Of a stretch of DNA of 64,000 nucleotides, positions 27,711 through 36,631 are shown piece after piece. A model generated the notes under the pieces. That model searched no databases and was not told where the DNA came from. It saw nothing but the letters and a program-made list of their open reading frames with translations. The DNA comes from Primorskyibacter flagellatus (lineage in GTDB: Bacteria > Pseudomonadota > Alphaproteobacteria > Rhodobacterales > Rhodobacteraceae). The stretch lies in NCBI RefSeq assembly GCF_014638275.1, contig NZ_BMFJ01000002.1, positions 496,001-560,000 of the forward strand, given 5' to 3'. The translations under genes and the position numbers were made by a program. Every line of letters starts with the position of its first letter. Within the stretch, counting starts at the first letter, position 1.

Positions 27711-28175
27711 ATGCGGACCGTCTTCTGGGCCGCGCTCGCGACCTTCCTCCTCGACCAGATCAGCAAATACGCCGTGGTCCACGGGCTCAACCTGATCGAA
27801 CGGCAGGAAATCGCGGTCGCCCCGCCCCTGCTGACCCTGCGCATGGCCTGGAACACCGGCATCAACTTCGGCCTGTTTTCCGACGGATCCGGGTCCCGCT
27901 GGCTGCTCATCTTCGTCGCCCTCGCGGTGTCCGCCGGGGTGCTGATCTGGGTCCGCCGCGAACGCCCCCGCCGCGCCGGGCTGATCGCCGCCGGTCTGCT
28001 TGTCGGCGGCGCGCTTGGCAACGTCGTGGACAGGGTGATCTACGGGGCGGTGGCGGACTTTCTCAACATGTCCTGCTGCGGCATCGACAACCCCTACGCC
28101 TTCAACGTCGCCGACATCGCGATCTTCATCGGAGCGGTCGCGCTGGTGCTGACCCCGGCCGAGAAAGGCGCGTGA
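27711..28175 (+). CDS. lspA: Lipoprotein signal peptidase (signal peptidase II)
   Basis: 154 residues with four hydrophobic segments. Cleaves prolipoproteins at the inner membrane. The aspartyl catalytic motifs are present: [17 protein letters not shown] and [11 protein letters not shown], each giving one Asp. [11 protein letters not shown] matches the conserved NxGxxFG motif. ATG at 27711 gives normal length. It neighbours a lipoprotein gene, which would itself be a substrate. Confidence 0.95.
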   Translation: MRTVFWAALATFLLDQISKYAVVHGLNLIERQEIAVAPPLLTLRMAWNTGINFGLFSDGSGSRWLLIFVALAVSAGVLIWVRRERPRRAGLIAAGLLVGGALGNVVDRVIYGAVADFLNMSCCGIDNPYAFNVADIAIFIGAVALVLTPAEKGA

Positions 28176-28229
28176 CCTCGGTCACAAGATCAGGTAGAGA
28201 TTCCGACCATGAGACCTAGGGGGACTGCC

Positions 28230-28772
28230 ATGCCGGCGACCGGACGCGTTGCGTTGCCGCTGATTCTGATAGCCTGCACCGCACTTGCGGGCTGCGGCGG
28301 CGTGGACCGTGACATCACCCTGCGCAAGATTCGCAACACCTCCGACGGGCCCGAGGAATTTACCATCGTTCCCGGCAAGCCGCTGGAGGCCCCGCCGAAC
28401 TTCGTCGAACTGCCCGCACCCACGCCCGGCGGCTCCAACCGCACCGATCAGCAGCCGATCGCCGATGCGGTCGCAGCCCTTGGCGGCCGCCCCGGCGCGC
28501 TGAACGACAGCGGTATCTCCGCCGCCGACGGGGCGCTGGTGACAGCAGCTGCCCGCCGCGGTGTCGACCCGTCCATCCGCCCGACTCTCGCGGCAGAGGA
28601 CGAACAGTTCCGCCGCCGCAAGAGCCGCGCCAACCAGTTCCGCATCTTCGGCGGCGACGAATACTACCGCGCCTACCGGAATGAATCGCTCGATCCGCTG
28701 GCGACGCAGCGCATCTGGCGCAGCGCCGGGGCCCCGACCCCCTCCGCGCCTCCGGGCGGCAAGGCTCGCTGA
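28230..28772 (+). CDS. DUF3035 lipoprotein
   Basis: 180 residues. The signal sequence ends in a lipobox (LIACTALAGCGG) with the acylated Cys near residue 21. The mature part is rich in Pro/Arg: IVPGKPLEAPPNFVELPAPTPGG is the DUF3035 hallmark, and a tail with FRRRKSRANQFRIFGGDEYYRAYRNESLDP follows. Function unknown; restricted mostly to Rhodobacterales. The ATG at 28230 is chosen because AGGGGG lies 6 bases upstream; an ATG at 28209 is less likely. Confidence 0.85.
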   Translation: MPATGRVALPLILIACTALAGCGGVDRDITLRKIRNTSDGPEEFTIVPGKPLEAPPNFVELPAPTPGGSNRTDQQPIADAVAALGGRPGALNDSGISAADGALVTAAARRGVDPSIRPTLAAEDEQFRRRKSRANQFRIFGGDEYYRAYRNESLDPLATQRIWRSAGAPTPSAPPGGKAR

Positions 28773-29048
28773 GGCGTTTCCAAGGCTGTAATTCCTGCCA
28801 CCATTGGTCGGATCCCTTCTTCGATCCGGACCATTCAATGGACCCGCCCGACGCTTACGCCGGGCAGCGCCGACCGTTTGACCCGGAATGCCCGCAGGTA
28901 GACCGAGCCGACAGCCCCCTCACGCCCCCCTCAAACTCCCGTCATCACAACCGGGCCGAGTTGCGCGCCGGCCGCGTTGGCCTATGGTACACACCAACCC
29001 CAGAGCGGCCCCGTGCCGCCGCACCGCGACATGACAAGAGGATCCCGG
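28773..29048. other. Intergenic region before the M16 pair, with long inverted repeat
   Basis: 276 bases without a gene. Bases 28801-28841 form an imperfect inverted repeat (CCATTGGTCGGATC and GATCCGGACCATTCAATGG), probably the end of the DUF3035 transcript. Nothing else recognisable; a promoter for the protease pair should lie in the remainder. Confidence 0.6.
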
Positions 29049-30452
29049 ATGCGCCTCCCCCTCCCGGCCCTGCTGGCCTCGGCCTTCGCCCTGCTGACCA
29101 CCGCCGCGCAGGCCGCCAGCGACATGGTCACCGACTTCACGCTCGACAACGGGATGGAGGTCGTGGTGATCGAAGACCACCGTGCCCCCGTGGTCGTGCA
29201 CATGGTCTGGTATCGCGCCGGCGCGGCGGACGAAACACCGGGTGTCTCCGGCGTGGCGCATTTCCTTGAACACCTGCTGTTCAAGGCGACGGACAAGCTG
29301 GCCTCGGGCGAACTGTCCAAGACCGTGGCCGAGAACGGCGGCACCGACAACGCCTTCACCTCCCACGACTACACAGCCTATTTCCAGCGTGTCGCCGCCG
29401 ACCGGCTTGGCCTGATGATGTCGATGGAGGCCGACCGGATGCGCAACATCCGACTCACCGAAAGCGATATCCTGACCGAACGCGAGGTCATCATAGAGGA
29501 GCGCAACCAGCGCACCGAGAACTCCCCCCAGGCACTGTTCGGGGAACAGGCAAGCGCGGCGCAGTATCTCAATCACCGCTACGGCACGCCGATCATCGGC
29601 TGGCGGCACGAGATGGAGCAGCTCGATCTCGACGACGTCATGGCCTACTACAACCGCTTCTACGCGCCCAACAACGCCATTCTCGTGGTTGCGGGCGACG
29701 TGACGCCGGAGGAGGTAAGGACCCTCGCCGAACAGCACTACGGCCCGATCCCCGCCAATCCCGATCTGACCGAACGCGTGCGCCCCGAAGAACCCAGACA
29801 GACCGCGGAGCGCCGCCTGATCTTTCGCGACCCCCGCGTCGCGCAGCCCTATGTCAGCCGCTCCTACCTCGCGCCCGAACGCGACCCCGGCGACCAGAAG
29901 ACCGCCGCGGCCCTTACCATGCTGTCAGAGGTGCTCGGCGGGGGCCAGACCGGCTACCTGACGGAAAAGCTGACCTTCGAACAGAACAAGGCCGTTTACA
30001 CCTCTGCCTACTACGGCGGCCAGTCGCTCGACGATACCACCTTCGGCATCTACATCGTCCCGGTCGAGGGGGTGTCGCTGGAGGAGGCTGAGAAGGCGCT
30101 CGACGATACGCTGGCACAGTTCCTCAGGGACGGCGTGGACGAGGCCAAGCTGGACCGCATCAAGATGCAGATCCGCGCCAGCACGGTCTACGAACGCGAC
30201 AACGTGCAAAGCCTTGCCCGCCGCTACGGATCGGCCCTGACCGAAGGCCTGACGGTTGAGGACGTGCAGGCCTGGCCCGACATCCTCCAGTCCGTGACGG
30301 AGGAAGACATTCTCGTCGCCGCGCGCGACGTTCTGAACCGCGACCGCGCCGTGACCGGCTACCTGATGGCGCCCGAAGGCCAGCCCTCCGCCCCGACCCC
30401 CGCTGCCGCCCCGCCGCAGGCAGAGTCCCAGTCCCAGGAGATCAGCCAGTGA
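29049..30452 (+). CDS. M16 zinc metallopeptidase, active subunit
   Basis: 467 residues with a signal peptide (MRLPLPALLASAFALLTTAAQA, cleavage near 22). The inverted zinc motif HFLEH is at 71-75 and the third ligand lies in EREVIIEER near 144-152, so it is catalytically competent. Two M16 domains follow, and the tail is Pro/Ala/Gln-rich. A periplasmic insulinase/mitochondrial-processing-peptidase relative that degrades peptides. ATG at 29049 has AGAGGA 5-6 bases upstream. The stop overlaps the next gene by 4 bases, giving an active/inactive subunit pair. Confidence 0.92.
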   Translation: MRLPLPALLASAFALLTTAAQAASDMVTDFTLDNGMEVVVIEDHRAPVVVHMVWYRAGAADETPGVSGVAHFLEHLLFKATDKLASGELSKTVAENGGTDNAFTSHDYTAYFQRVAADRLGLMMSMEADRMRNIRLTESDILTEREVIIEERNQRTENSPQALFGEQASAAQYLNHRYGTPIIGWRHEMEQLDLDDVMAYYNRFYAPNNAILVVAGDVTPEEVRTLAEQHYGPIPANPDLTERVRPEEPRQTAERRLIFRDPRVAQPYVSRSYLAPERDPGDQKTAAALTMLSEVLGGGQTGYLTEKLTFEQNKAVYTSAYYGGQSLDDTTFGIYIVPVEGVSLEEAEKALDDTLAQFLRDGVDEAKLDRIKMQIRASTVYERDNVQSLARRYGSALTEGLTVEDVQAWPDILQSVTEEDILVAARDVLNRDRAVTGYLMAPEGQPSAPTPAAAPPQAESQSQEISQ

Positions 30453-31762
30453 TCCGTTTCGTCCTTCCCCTGATCCTCGCCCTCGCTGCTGCCCTCCCCG
30501 CCCGTGCGGAGGTGAAGATACAGGAGGTCACCACCCCCGGCGGGCTCAAGGCCTGGCTGGTTGAGGAACACTCGATCCCCTTCACCGCGCTGGAAATCTG
30601 GTTCCGCGGCGGCACCTCGCTCGACCGGCCCGGCAAGCGGGGCGCTGTCAACCTGATGACCGCCACGCTGGAGGAAGGCGCCGGCGACATGGACGCGCTT
30701 GCCTTCACCCGCGCGAAGGAGATGCTGGCGACCGATTTCGACTATGATGTCAGCGACGACACGCTCACCGTATCCGCCAAGTTCCTGACCGAGAACCGCG
30801 ACAAGGCCGTCGCCCTGCTGCGCGAGTCCCTCGTCAACACCCGTTTCGACCAGGAGGCGATCGACCGCGTGCGGGGGCAGGTGATCTCCATCATCCGCTC
30901 GGACGAAAAGGACCCGAACGACATGGCCGGGCGCGCCTTGTCCGAACAGGCCTTCGGCGACCACCCCTATGGCACCGTGTCCAATGGTACGGAAGAAAGC
31001 GTAAACGCCCTCACCCGCGACGACATGCTCACCGCCCGCGACGACACCATCGCCCGCGACCGGGTCTACATCGGCGCGGTCGGCGACATCACGCCCGAAG
31101 ACCTCGCCACACTCCTCGACGACCTGCTCGGCGACCTGCCCGAAACCGGCGCCCCCCTGCCCGAGGACATCGAACCGGCGCTCACCGGCGGAATTACCGT
31201 CATTCCCTACAACACCCCACAGTCCGTCGCACTTTTCGGCCATGCCGGCGTGTCCATGGACAGCGACGACTTCTTCCCCGCCTACCTGCTGAACACGATC
31301 CTTGGCGGCGGCGGTTTCGAAAGCCGCCTGATGCACGAGGTCCGCGAGAAACGCGGCCTGACCTACGGCATCGGCAGCTATCTGGTAGACAAGGACCACG
31401 CCGATCTCTGGCTCGGCCAGGTGCAGTCCGCCAACAACCGCATCGCCGAGGCCATCGAGGTCACCAAGCAGCAATGGGCCGAAGCCGCCGAGAAAGGCGT
31501 GACGGAGGAGGAGCTGGCCGCCGCCAAGAAATATCTGACCGGCGCCTACCCCCTGCGTTTCGACGGCAATGGACCGATCGCCAACATCATCACCGGCATG
31601 CAGATCCAGGGCATGCCGATCGACTACCCCGCCACCCGCAACGACAAGGTCAATGCGGTCACGCTGGAACAGGTGAACGACGTGGCCCGCCGCTACCTGA
31701 AACCGGACAACCTGCGTTTTGTGGTTGTCGGACAACCCGACGGACTGAGCAGCACGAACTGA
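30449..31762 (+). CDS. M16 peptidase-like, non-catalytic partner
   Basis: 437 residues with a signal peptide (cleavage near 20, LPARA-EV). The zinc motif is lost: the HxxEH position reads NLMTATLEEG (68-77). The C-terminal substrate-binding pattern is retained (LMHEVREKRGLTYGIGSY, with the Arg/Tyr pair). Together with the preceding active subunit it should form an M16B heterodimer in the periplasm, as in mitochondrial processing peptidase. Start GTG overlaps the upstream stop (GTGA). Confidence 0.92.
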   Translation: MIRFVLPLILALAAALPARAEVKIQEVTTPGGLKAWLVEEHSIPFTALEIWFRGGTSLDRPGKRGAVNLMTATLEEGAGDMDALAFTRAKEMLATDFDYDVSDDTLTVSAKFLTENRDKAVALLRESLVNTRFDQEAIDRVRGQVISIIRSDEKDPNDMAGRALSEQAFGDHPYGTVSNGTEESVNALTRDDMLTARDDTIARDRVYIGAVGDITPEDLATLLDDLLGDLPETGAPLPEDIEPALTGGITVIPYNTPQSVALFGHAGVSMDSDDFFPAYLLNTILGGGGFESRLMHEVREKRGLTYGIGSYLVDKDHADLWLGQVQSANNRIAEAIEVTKQQWAEAAEKGVTEEELAAAKKYLTGAYPLRFDGNGPIANIITGMQIQGMPIDYPATRNDKVNAVTLEQVNDVARRYLKPDNLRFVVVGQPDGLSSTN

Positions 31763-31923
31763 CGCAGCGTTTCACTGGCCGTGGTACTGGGGCAAACTAC
31801 CTGAACTTTTCGGCGCTTTAAGGTTACTCGCGGTTGCAATTTTTGAAAAATGCAACCACGTGTATACCGGAATGCGATAACCCGGAACGGGCTGTTTCAA
31901 CCCCTCTGACCGGACAGGTGACG
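31763..31923. other. Gap with near-perfect AT palindrome
   Basis: 161 bases. Contains GGTTGCAATTTTT-G-AAAAATGCAACC at 31832-31857, a 26-nt near-palindrome unusually AT-rich for this genome. It is 66 bases upstream of the small gene at 31924 and may be an operator or terminator. Confidence 0.55.
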
Positions 31924-32142
31924 ATGACCAAGATCCATAATCTGCAGACACCGCAGAGCGTGATACCGAAGCAATGGCACCGCAGCTACCCGCCCTCCTC
32001 CGTCTCCGGAACGGGGTGGATGCTGGACGCCCTCGACGACCTCGCCGCCTTTGCGCGCGACCGCGAACTGCCAGAGATCGCGGACCGCGTGCAGGAAGCC
32101 AGGGCCGAGATCGCACCCTACCTCGAATACCAGGACAGCTGA
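31924..32142 (+). CDS. Small uncharacterised protein, 72 aa
   Basis: MTKIHNLQTPQSVIPKQWHR start; the C-terminal half (MLDALDDLAAFARDRELPEIADRVQEARAEIAPYL) is predicted amphipathic helix. No signal peptide or membrane segment. Not recognised. The ATG at 31924 is chosen because upstream sequence is non-coding in character, although CAGGTGACG is only a weak ribosome site. It stands alone behind an AT-rich palindrome and converges with the asparaginase gene 3 bases away. I think it is real because codon use and GC3 match the neighbours and the helix is coherent. Confidence 0.55.
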   Translation: MTKIHNLQTPQSVIPKQWHRSYPPSSVSGTGWMLDALDDLAAFARDRELPEIADRVQEARAEIAPYLEYQDS

Positions 32143-32145
32143 GCC

Positions 32146-33129
32146 TCAGGCCAGCGCCGACCCCGGCCGGATCCATCCCGTCGTGGTACCCCGGCAGTTG
32201 GTGACAGGCGCGTTCCAGTACTTCGTGACGACCGGATGATCGGGCGACAGCACCCCGGCACGGATCAGCAGCGCGGTGATCGCACATTCCGCCCCCCGCG
32301 TGGTCCCGTCGATCACCTTCAGCGCGATACCCAGCCCCAGCTCCGGCAGGATGCCGGTGAACACGGCCTCCGCCCCGGTCTTGACCGTGACCCGCCCGTC
32401 CATCGCCCGCATCAACCCGGTGCAGGCGCGCCCCTCACCCGCGACCAGCAGCGGATGCCGTGCCATCGCCGTGGTAATCCGCGCCGCCGCTTCTGCCCGA
32501 GCCCCGCTCTTGCGATGCGCATTGGCAAAGAACCCCATGGCCCGCGCCAGCCCGGCGAGCGAGGTCGAGAAGTTCGGCGCCGAACACCCGTCGATCCCGT
32601 AGCCCGTGCTGACCTCGCCCGTCACATCCTCGAACGCCGCGCGCACCGCCTTCTGCACCGGATGATCCACCTCGACATATTCCGTTCCGCCGCCAAGCTG
32701 CCGGTTGAGCATCAGGAACCCGCAATGCTTGCCGGAACAGTTGTTGTGCAGCTGGCAGGGCTCCTCCGACTGGCGGATGAGCCGGTGCTGCTCGGTCTGG
32801 TCCTGCGGCATGTGCGACCCGCAGCGCATGTCCCGCTCCGACAGGCCCAGGTCGGACAGCCAGGCCGCCGCCATCTCCGTATGCACGGACGCGCCGGAAT
32901 GGGACGCGCAGGCAAAGGCGACCTGCGCCTCGCTCAACTCCGCCCCGCTTTCCACCAGCGGCAGCGCCTGGATCATCTTGCAGGACGACCGGGGCAGCAT
33001 CACGATCTCGGGATCGCCCCAGGCCTCGACGATCTCTCCCTCGCCGTTGCAGATCACCGCATGCCCGGAATGCACGCTTTCCATGACATCCCCGCGCCAG
33101 ATCTGCGCCAGTTCCACCGCACTCGACAT
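32146..33129 (-). CDS. Asparaginase, Rhizobium etli AnsA / type II family
   Basis: 327 residues of the asparaginase family found in rhizobia (the thermolabile R. etli type), distinct from the E. coli fold. Conserved patches: LPRSSCKMIQALPLVESG, SHSGASVHTEMAAAWL, RCGSHMPQD and NNCSGKHCGFL, the last with the catalytic-site Cys/Lys of this group. Hydrolyses L-asparagine to aspartate and ammonia in the cytoplasm. The start at 33129 (MSSAVELAQIW) is chosen over longer forms that run into the divergent promoter region. Divergent from the IalB gene, 154 bases between starts. Confidence 0.88.
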   Translation of the reverse strand: MSSAVELAQIWRGDVMESVHSGHAVICNGEGEIVEAWGDPEIVMLPRSSCKMIQALPLVESGAELSEAQVAFACASHSGASVHTEMAAAWLSDLGLSERDMRCGSHMPQDQTEQHRLIRQSEEPCQLHNNCSGKHCGFLMLNRQLGGGTEYVEVDHPVQKAVRAAFEDVTGEVSTGYGIDGCSAPNFSTSLAGLARAMGFFANAHRKSGARAEAAARITTAMARHPLLVAGEGRACTGLMRAMDGRVTVKTGAEAVFTGILPELGLGIALKVIDGTTRGAECAITALLIRAGVLSPDHPVVTKYWNAPVTNCRGTTTGWIRPGSALA

Positions 33130-33283
33130 CGCCCGCCCTTCCTTGCAAAATCTTGCCAATCGCTCTTTCGTCATTGGCAGATTTCCGACTATTGTTGCAA
33201 TGTCGAGTACGATATTGCTCGCAAAACCGGCCATCAGGGCCGCAGGAGCAGACAGAGGCAAGGACAGCTTGGAGGCTGAATTC

Positions 33284-33823
33284 ATGAATTCCCGTAAGAT
33301 GCCGGGTCTGACCGCGCTTGCCGTGATCGGAGCCATCGGCGCGACCACCGGCACCGTTTCGGCCCAGCAGGTCAGCGAGAACATCGTCAGCGAACAGCAG
33401 GACTGGGCCGTCTACGAGGACGCCGACCCAAAGGAATGCTGGGCCGTCGCGGCCCCGAAGGAAACCGTCAACACCAAGGATGGCCGCGTGGTCACCGTGA
33501 CCCGGTCGCAGATGCTGCTGATGACCTTCTTCCGCCCCGGCGCGGGCGTGGACGCGCAGGTCACATTCACCGGCGGCTACCCCTTCGCGCCGGGCTCCAC
33601 CGTCAACCTGAACGTGGACGGCAAGGAATTCGAACTCATCACCCAGGGCGAATGGGCCTGGCCGGAGAACAAGTCGGTCGATGCCCAGATCGTCGCCGCC
33701 ATGAAGGCCGGTTCTTCCGCCATCGCGACGGCCCGCTCGTCGCGTGGCACGCAGACCAAGGACACCTTCTCCCTCACCGGCTTCACCGCCGCCGTGACCG
33801 AGGCGCAGAACCGCTGCAAATAG
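33284..33823 (+). CDS. Invasion-associated locus B (IalB) family protein
   Basis: 179 residues with a signal peptide (MNSRKMPGLTALAVIGAIGATTGTVSAQQ, cleavage near 28). The rest shows the IalB fold signature: DWAVYEDADPKECWAVAAPKE, FRPGAGVDAQVTFTGGYPF and VNLNVDGKEFELITQGEWAW. Periplasmic or outer-surface protein of unknown biochemical role; named from Bartonella but widespread in free-living alphaproteobacteria. A GGAGG Shine-Dalgarno lies 8 bases before the ATG at 33284. A strong terminator-like hairpin follows. Confidence 0.85.
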   Translation: MNSRKMPGLTALAVIGAIGATTGTVSAQQVSENIVSEQQDWAVYEDADPKECWAVAAPKETVNTKDGRVVTVTRSQMLLMTFFRPGAGVDAQVTFTGGYPFAPGSTVNLNVDGKEFELITQGEWAWPENKSVDAQIVAAMKAGSSAIATARSSRGTQTKDTFSLTGFTAAVTEAQNRCK

Positions 33824-33865
33824 GACGTCACGACGTCATCGACAGGCTGCGTCCCGGCGTGCATC

Positions 33866-33895
33866 CTCCTCCCGAACCGCTTCGGGAGGAGTTTT
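33866..33895 (+). terminator. Terminator hairpin that also contains the next gene's Shine-Dalgarno
   Basis: An 11-bp perfect stem (CTCCTCCCGAA/TTCGGGAGGAG, loop CCGC) then TTTT. Its 3' arm is GGGAGGAG, which sits 5 bases before the ATG at 33897. If transcribed through, the ribosome site of the DUF1304 gene is base-paired. Confidence 0.8.
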
Positions 33896-33896
33896 C

Positions 33897-34283
33897 ATGT
33901 CAACAATCGCCCTGTTCTGCCTGCTATTCGTCATCCTCTTCCACGCCCTCGCCTTCGTCGGCGAGGCCTTCCTGTGGATGCGCCCCGCCCTGCACCGCGG
34001 AATGATCCGAAAGGTGAACCCGGGGCTCGACATGGACCCGGCGGATCAGGCCCGAGTCACCCGGATCCTGATGATCAACCAGGGTGTCTACAACCTGATG
34101 ATCGCCCTCGGCGGCATTGCGGCCCTGATGTCGCCGGGCGCGACAGGCACCGCGCTCGCCACCTATGTCTTCGCCTTCGCCATCGCCGCCGGCGCGACTC
34201 TCGCCTTCACCACCGTCGCCTTTGTCGGCGCCGCGCTTCAGGCCACCCCGGCCCTGATCGGGCTCTGGTTCCTGCTGTCGTGA
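33897..34283 (+). CDS. DUF1304 membrane protein
   Basis: 128 residues with four predicted membrane segments (7-25, 48-70 region, 75-100, 105-125). Matches DUF1304 ([27 protein letters not shown], and [21 protein letters not shown]). Function unknown. Its Shine-Dalgarno is inside the 3' arm of the IalB terminator hairpin, so translation may be low when transcribed from upstream and better from an internal start. rlmN follows after 74 bases. Confidence 0.85.
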   Translation: MSTIALFCLLFVILFHALAFVGEAFLWMRPALHRGMIRKVNPGLDMDPADQARVTRILMINQGVYNLMIALGGIAALMSPGATGTALATYVFAFAIAAGATLAFTTVAFVGAALQATPALIGLWFLLS

Positions 34284-34357
34284 CCGGGCCGGAGGGGGGA
34301 GTTCCCAATTCCGCCCGAATCCCGTATAAGCCGGGGCTTGCCGCAGGATCCCACACC

Positions 34358-35542
34358 ATGACCGACGCACCAAACGCCCCGATCACTCAGGACCTTATGA
34401 CGATCCCCCGGAAACTGCCCGAGGGGAAACCGAACATCGTCGGCCTGACCCGCGACGCCCTCCGCGCCGCGCTGATCGACATGGGCACGCCGGAAAAACA
34501 GGCAAAGATGCGGGTCAACCAGCTCTGGGCCTGGGTCTATCACTGGGGCAAGCGCGACTTCGCCGAGATGACGAACCTCGCCAAGGACTTCCGCGCCAAA
34601 CTGGCCGAGACCTTCGTGATCGAAGTGCCCGAGGTCGTGTCGAAACAGGTCTCTGCCGACGGCACCCGCAAATACCTCGTCCGCATCGCCGGCGGGCATG
34701 AGGTAGAGGTCGTCTATATCCCCGAATCCGACCGCGGCACGCTCTGCATCTCCTCCCAGGTCGGCTGCACGCTGACCTGTTCTTTCTGCCACACCGGCAC
34801 GCAGAAACTGGTGCGCAACCTGACCGCAGGGGAAATCGTCGGTCAGATCATGGTGGCCCGCGACGACCTCGGCGAATGGCCCGTCCCCGGTGCACCAAAG
34901 GACGAGACGCGGCTTTTGTCGAATATCGTGCTGATGGGCATGGGCGAACCGCTTTACAACTTCGACAACGTGCGCGACGCGATGAAGATCGCCATGGACC
35001 CCGAGGGCATCTCCCTCTCCCGCCGCCGCATCACCCTGTCGACCTCCGGCGTCGTCCCCGAAATCGCCAAGACCGCCGAGGAGATCGGCTGCCTTCTCGC
35101 CGTGTCCTTCCACGCCACCACGGACGAGGTGCGCGACCGGCTGGTGCCGATCAACAAGCGCTGGAATATCGAAACGCTTCTGACCGCGCTGCGCGAATAC
35201 CCCCGCCTGTCGAATTCGGAACGGATCACCTTCGAATACGTGATGCTCAAGGATGTGAACGACAGCGACGCTGACGCGCGTCGGCTGGTCAAGCTGATCT
35301 CGGGCATCCCGGCCAAGATCAACCTCATCCCCTTCAACGAATGGCCCGGCGCGCCTTACGAACGGTCCGACTGGTCCCGGATCGAATCCTTCGCCGACAT
35401 CGTGCACAAGGCCGGCTACGCCTCTCCGATCCGCACGCCGCGGGGAGAGGACATCATGGCCGCCTGCGGGCAGCTCAAGTCCGCGACCGAACGCGCCCGC
35501 AAGTCCCGCGCCCAGATCGCACAGGAAGCCGGGCTCTCCTGA
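34358..35542 (+). CDS. rlmN: Dual-specificity 23S rRNA/tRNA adenine-C2 methyltransferase
   Basis: 394 residues. Radical-SAM enzyme methylating A2503 of 23S rRNA and A37 of some tRNAs. The Fe-S motif CTLTCSFC (about 137-144), the [10 protein letters not shown] and STSGVVPEI patches and the C-terminal AACGQL with the second methyl-carrying Cys are all present. Normal length. Start at 34358 ([12 protein letters not shown]). It is followed by an interspersed repeat that probably terminates transcription. Confidence 0.97.
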   Translation: MTDAPNAPITQDLMTIPRKLPEGKPNIVGLTRDALRAALIDMGTPEKQAKMRVNQLWAWVYHWGKRDFAEMTNLAKDFRAKLAETFVIEVPEVVSKQVSADGTRKYLVRIAGGHEVEVVYIPESDRGTLCISSQVGCTLTCSFCHTGTQKLVRNLTAGEIVGQIMVARDDLGEWPVPGAPKDETRLLSNIVLMGMGEPLYNFDNVRDAMKIAMDPEGISLSRRRITLSTSGVVPEIAKTAEEIGCLLAVSFHATTDEVRDRLVPINKRWNIETLLTALREYPRLSNSERITFEYVMLKDVNDSDADARRLVKLISGIPAKINLIPFNEWPGAPYERSDWSRIESFADIVHKAGYASPIRTPRGEDIMAACGQLKSATERARKSRAQIAQEAGLS

Positions 35543-35552
35543 TTTCCCCGGA

Positions 35553-35675
35553 AAGGGGCTCTGCCCCTTCGGCCCTCACGGGCCTCATCCCCGGGATATT
35601 TCGGACAAGATGAAGCATCTTTCATCTTGCCGAAAGTATCCCGGGGGAGTCCGAAGGACGGGGGCAGCGCCCCCG
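35553..35675. repeat. Rhodobacteraceae-type intergenic element with long imperfect hairpin
   Basis: A GGGGCTCTGCCCC mini-hairpin is followed by an imperfect inverted repeat at 35589-35647 whose arms share the core GGGATATTTC...CAAGATGAA, then by GGGGGCAGCGCCCCC. The left arm matches 52492-52517 (after the Kef gene) at 24 of 26 positions. Both copies directly follow a stop codon. Confidence 0.85.
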
Positions 35676-35734
35676 CGTCGTCCATCACGGGACCGGCACT
35701 TGCCATTTCCGCCCGGCCCCGGTCACATGCGCCC

Positions 35735-36631
35735 ATGCCGCACGACCACCACCACCATCCCATCCCCGACGCCGGCGACCGGCGTCTCTGGCTCGCCACG
35801 GCGATCAACGTGCTCCTCACCGTCGCGCAGATCGTCGCCGGAATCTTCTCCGGCTCGCTCGCCCTGATCGCCGACGCGATCCACAATCTCTCGGACGCGA
35901 TCACGCTGGTGCTGGCCCTCGTCGCGCGCCGCATCGCCCGCCGCCCCGCCGACGCCGCCATGACATTCGGCTACGGTCGGGCAGAGGTCGTCGCCGCGCT
36001 CATCAACTACACCACGCTCATCACCGTCTCCGTCTGGCTGGCCTTCGAGGGCGTCATGCGCCTGTTCAATCCGGCCGAGGTCGAAGGCTGGACCGTTGTC
36101 GTCGTCGCCGGCATTGCCCTTGTCATCGACGCCGCCACCGCCCTGCTCACCCTGCGCATGGCGAAAGACAGCATGAACGTCCGCGCCGCCTTCCTGCACA
36201 ACCTCGCCGATGCCATGGGATCGGTCGCGGTGATCGTCGCCGGCACGCTGATCCTGCTCTACGACTGGCGGCTGGTGGATCCGGTCGTGACCCTGATGAT
36301 CTCCGCCTACATCCTGTGGCACGCAGCGTCGGAGATCATGCCGGTCATCCGCATCCTGATGATGGGCAGCCCCGGCGATCCGCATGCCGAAGAGGTCCTG
36401 CGTGAACTCCGCGCCCTGCCCGGCGTCGTCGATGTCCACCACCTTCACCTCTGGCGCATGCAGGAACACGAGACCGCGCTCGAAGCGCATATCGTGCAGG
36501 AAGTGCCGAACGACTCGCTCCGCCGCCGCGCCAAGGCCCTGCTGGCCGAGAAGTTCCACATCCACCATTCGGTGATCGAGATCGAACATGTCGACACCGC
36601 CTGTCAGGGCGTGCCGGCCATCGGTCACTGA
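35735..36631 (+). CDS. Cation diffusion facilitator (CDF) family transporter
   Basis: 298 residues. A His-rich N-terminus (MPHDHHHHPIPDAGD) is followed by six membrane segments and a C-terminal ferredoxin-like domain (about 215-298) ending HSVIEIEH. The metal site HDxxD-type patch in segment II reads DAIHNLSDA and in segment V HNLADAMGS. Exports zinc, cobalt or iron from the cytoplasm in exchange for protons. The ATG at 35735 is chosen; longer forms start inside the repeat element. It converges with the WYL regulator, the two stops overlapping by 7 bases. Confidence 0.92.
   Translation: MPHDHHHHPIPDAGDRRLWLATAINVLLTVAQIVAGIFSGSLALIADAIHNLSDAITLVLALVARRIARRPADAAMTFGYGRAEVVAALINYTTLITVSVWLAFEGVMRLFNPAEVEGWTVVVVAGIALVIDAATALLTLRMAKDSMNVRAAFLHNLADAMGSVAVIVAGTLILLYDWRLVDPVVTLMISAYILWHAASEIMPVIRILMMGSPGDPHAEEVLRELRALPGVVDVHHLHLWRMQEHETALEAHIVQEVPNDSLRRRAKALLAEKFHIHHSVIEIEHVDTACQGVPAIGH

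Noticed and set aside
28173..28188. TGACCTCGGTCA palindrome after lspA
   Set aside because: A short dyad overlapping the lspA stop; no second copy and no clear promoter beside it.
30449..31762. Loss of HxxEH as a damaged protease
   Set aside because: Catalytically dead partners are normal in bacterial M16B pairs and the C-terminal Arg/Tyr motif is intact.
33130..33283. Repeated TTGCAA/TTGCC motifs in the asparaginase/IalB divergent gap
   Set aside because: Half-sites only; none forms the TTTTGCA(N1-2)TGCAGAA palindrome, so it was not counted as a fourth operator.
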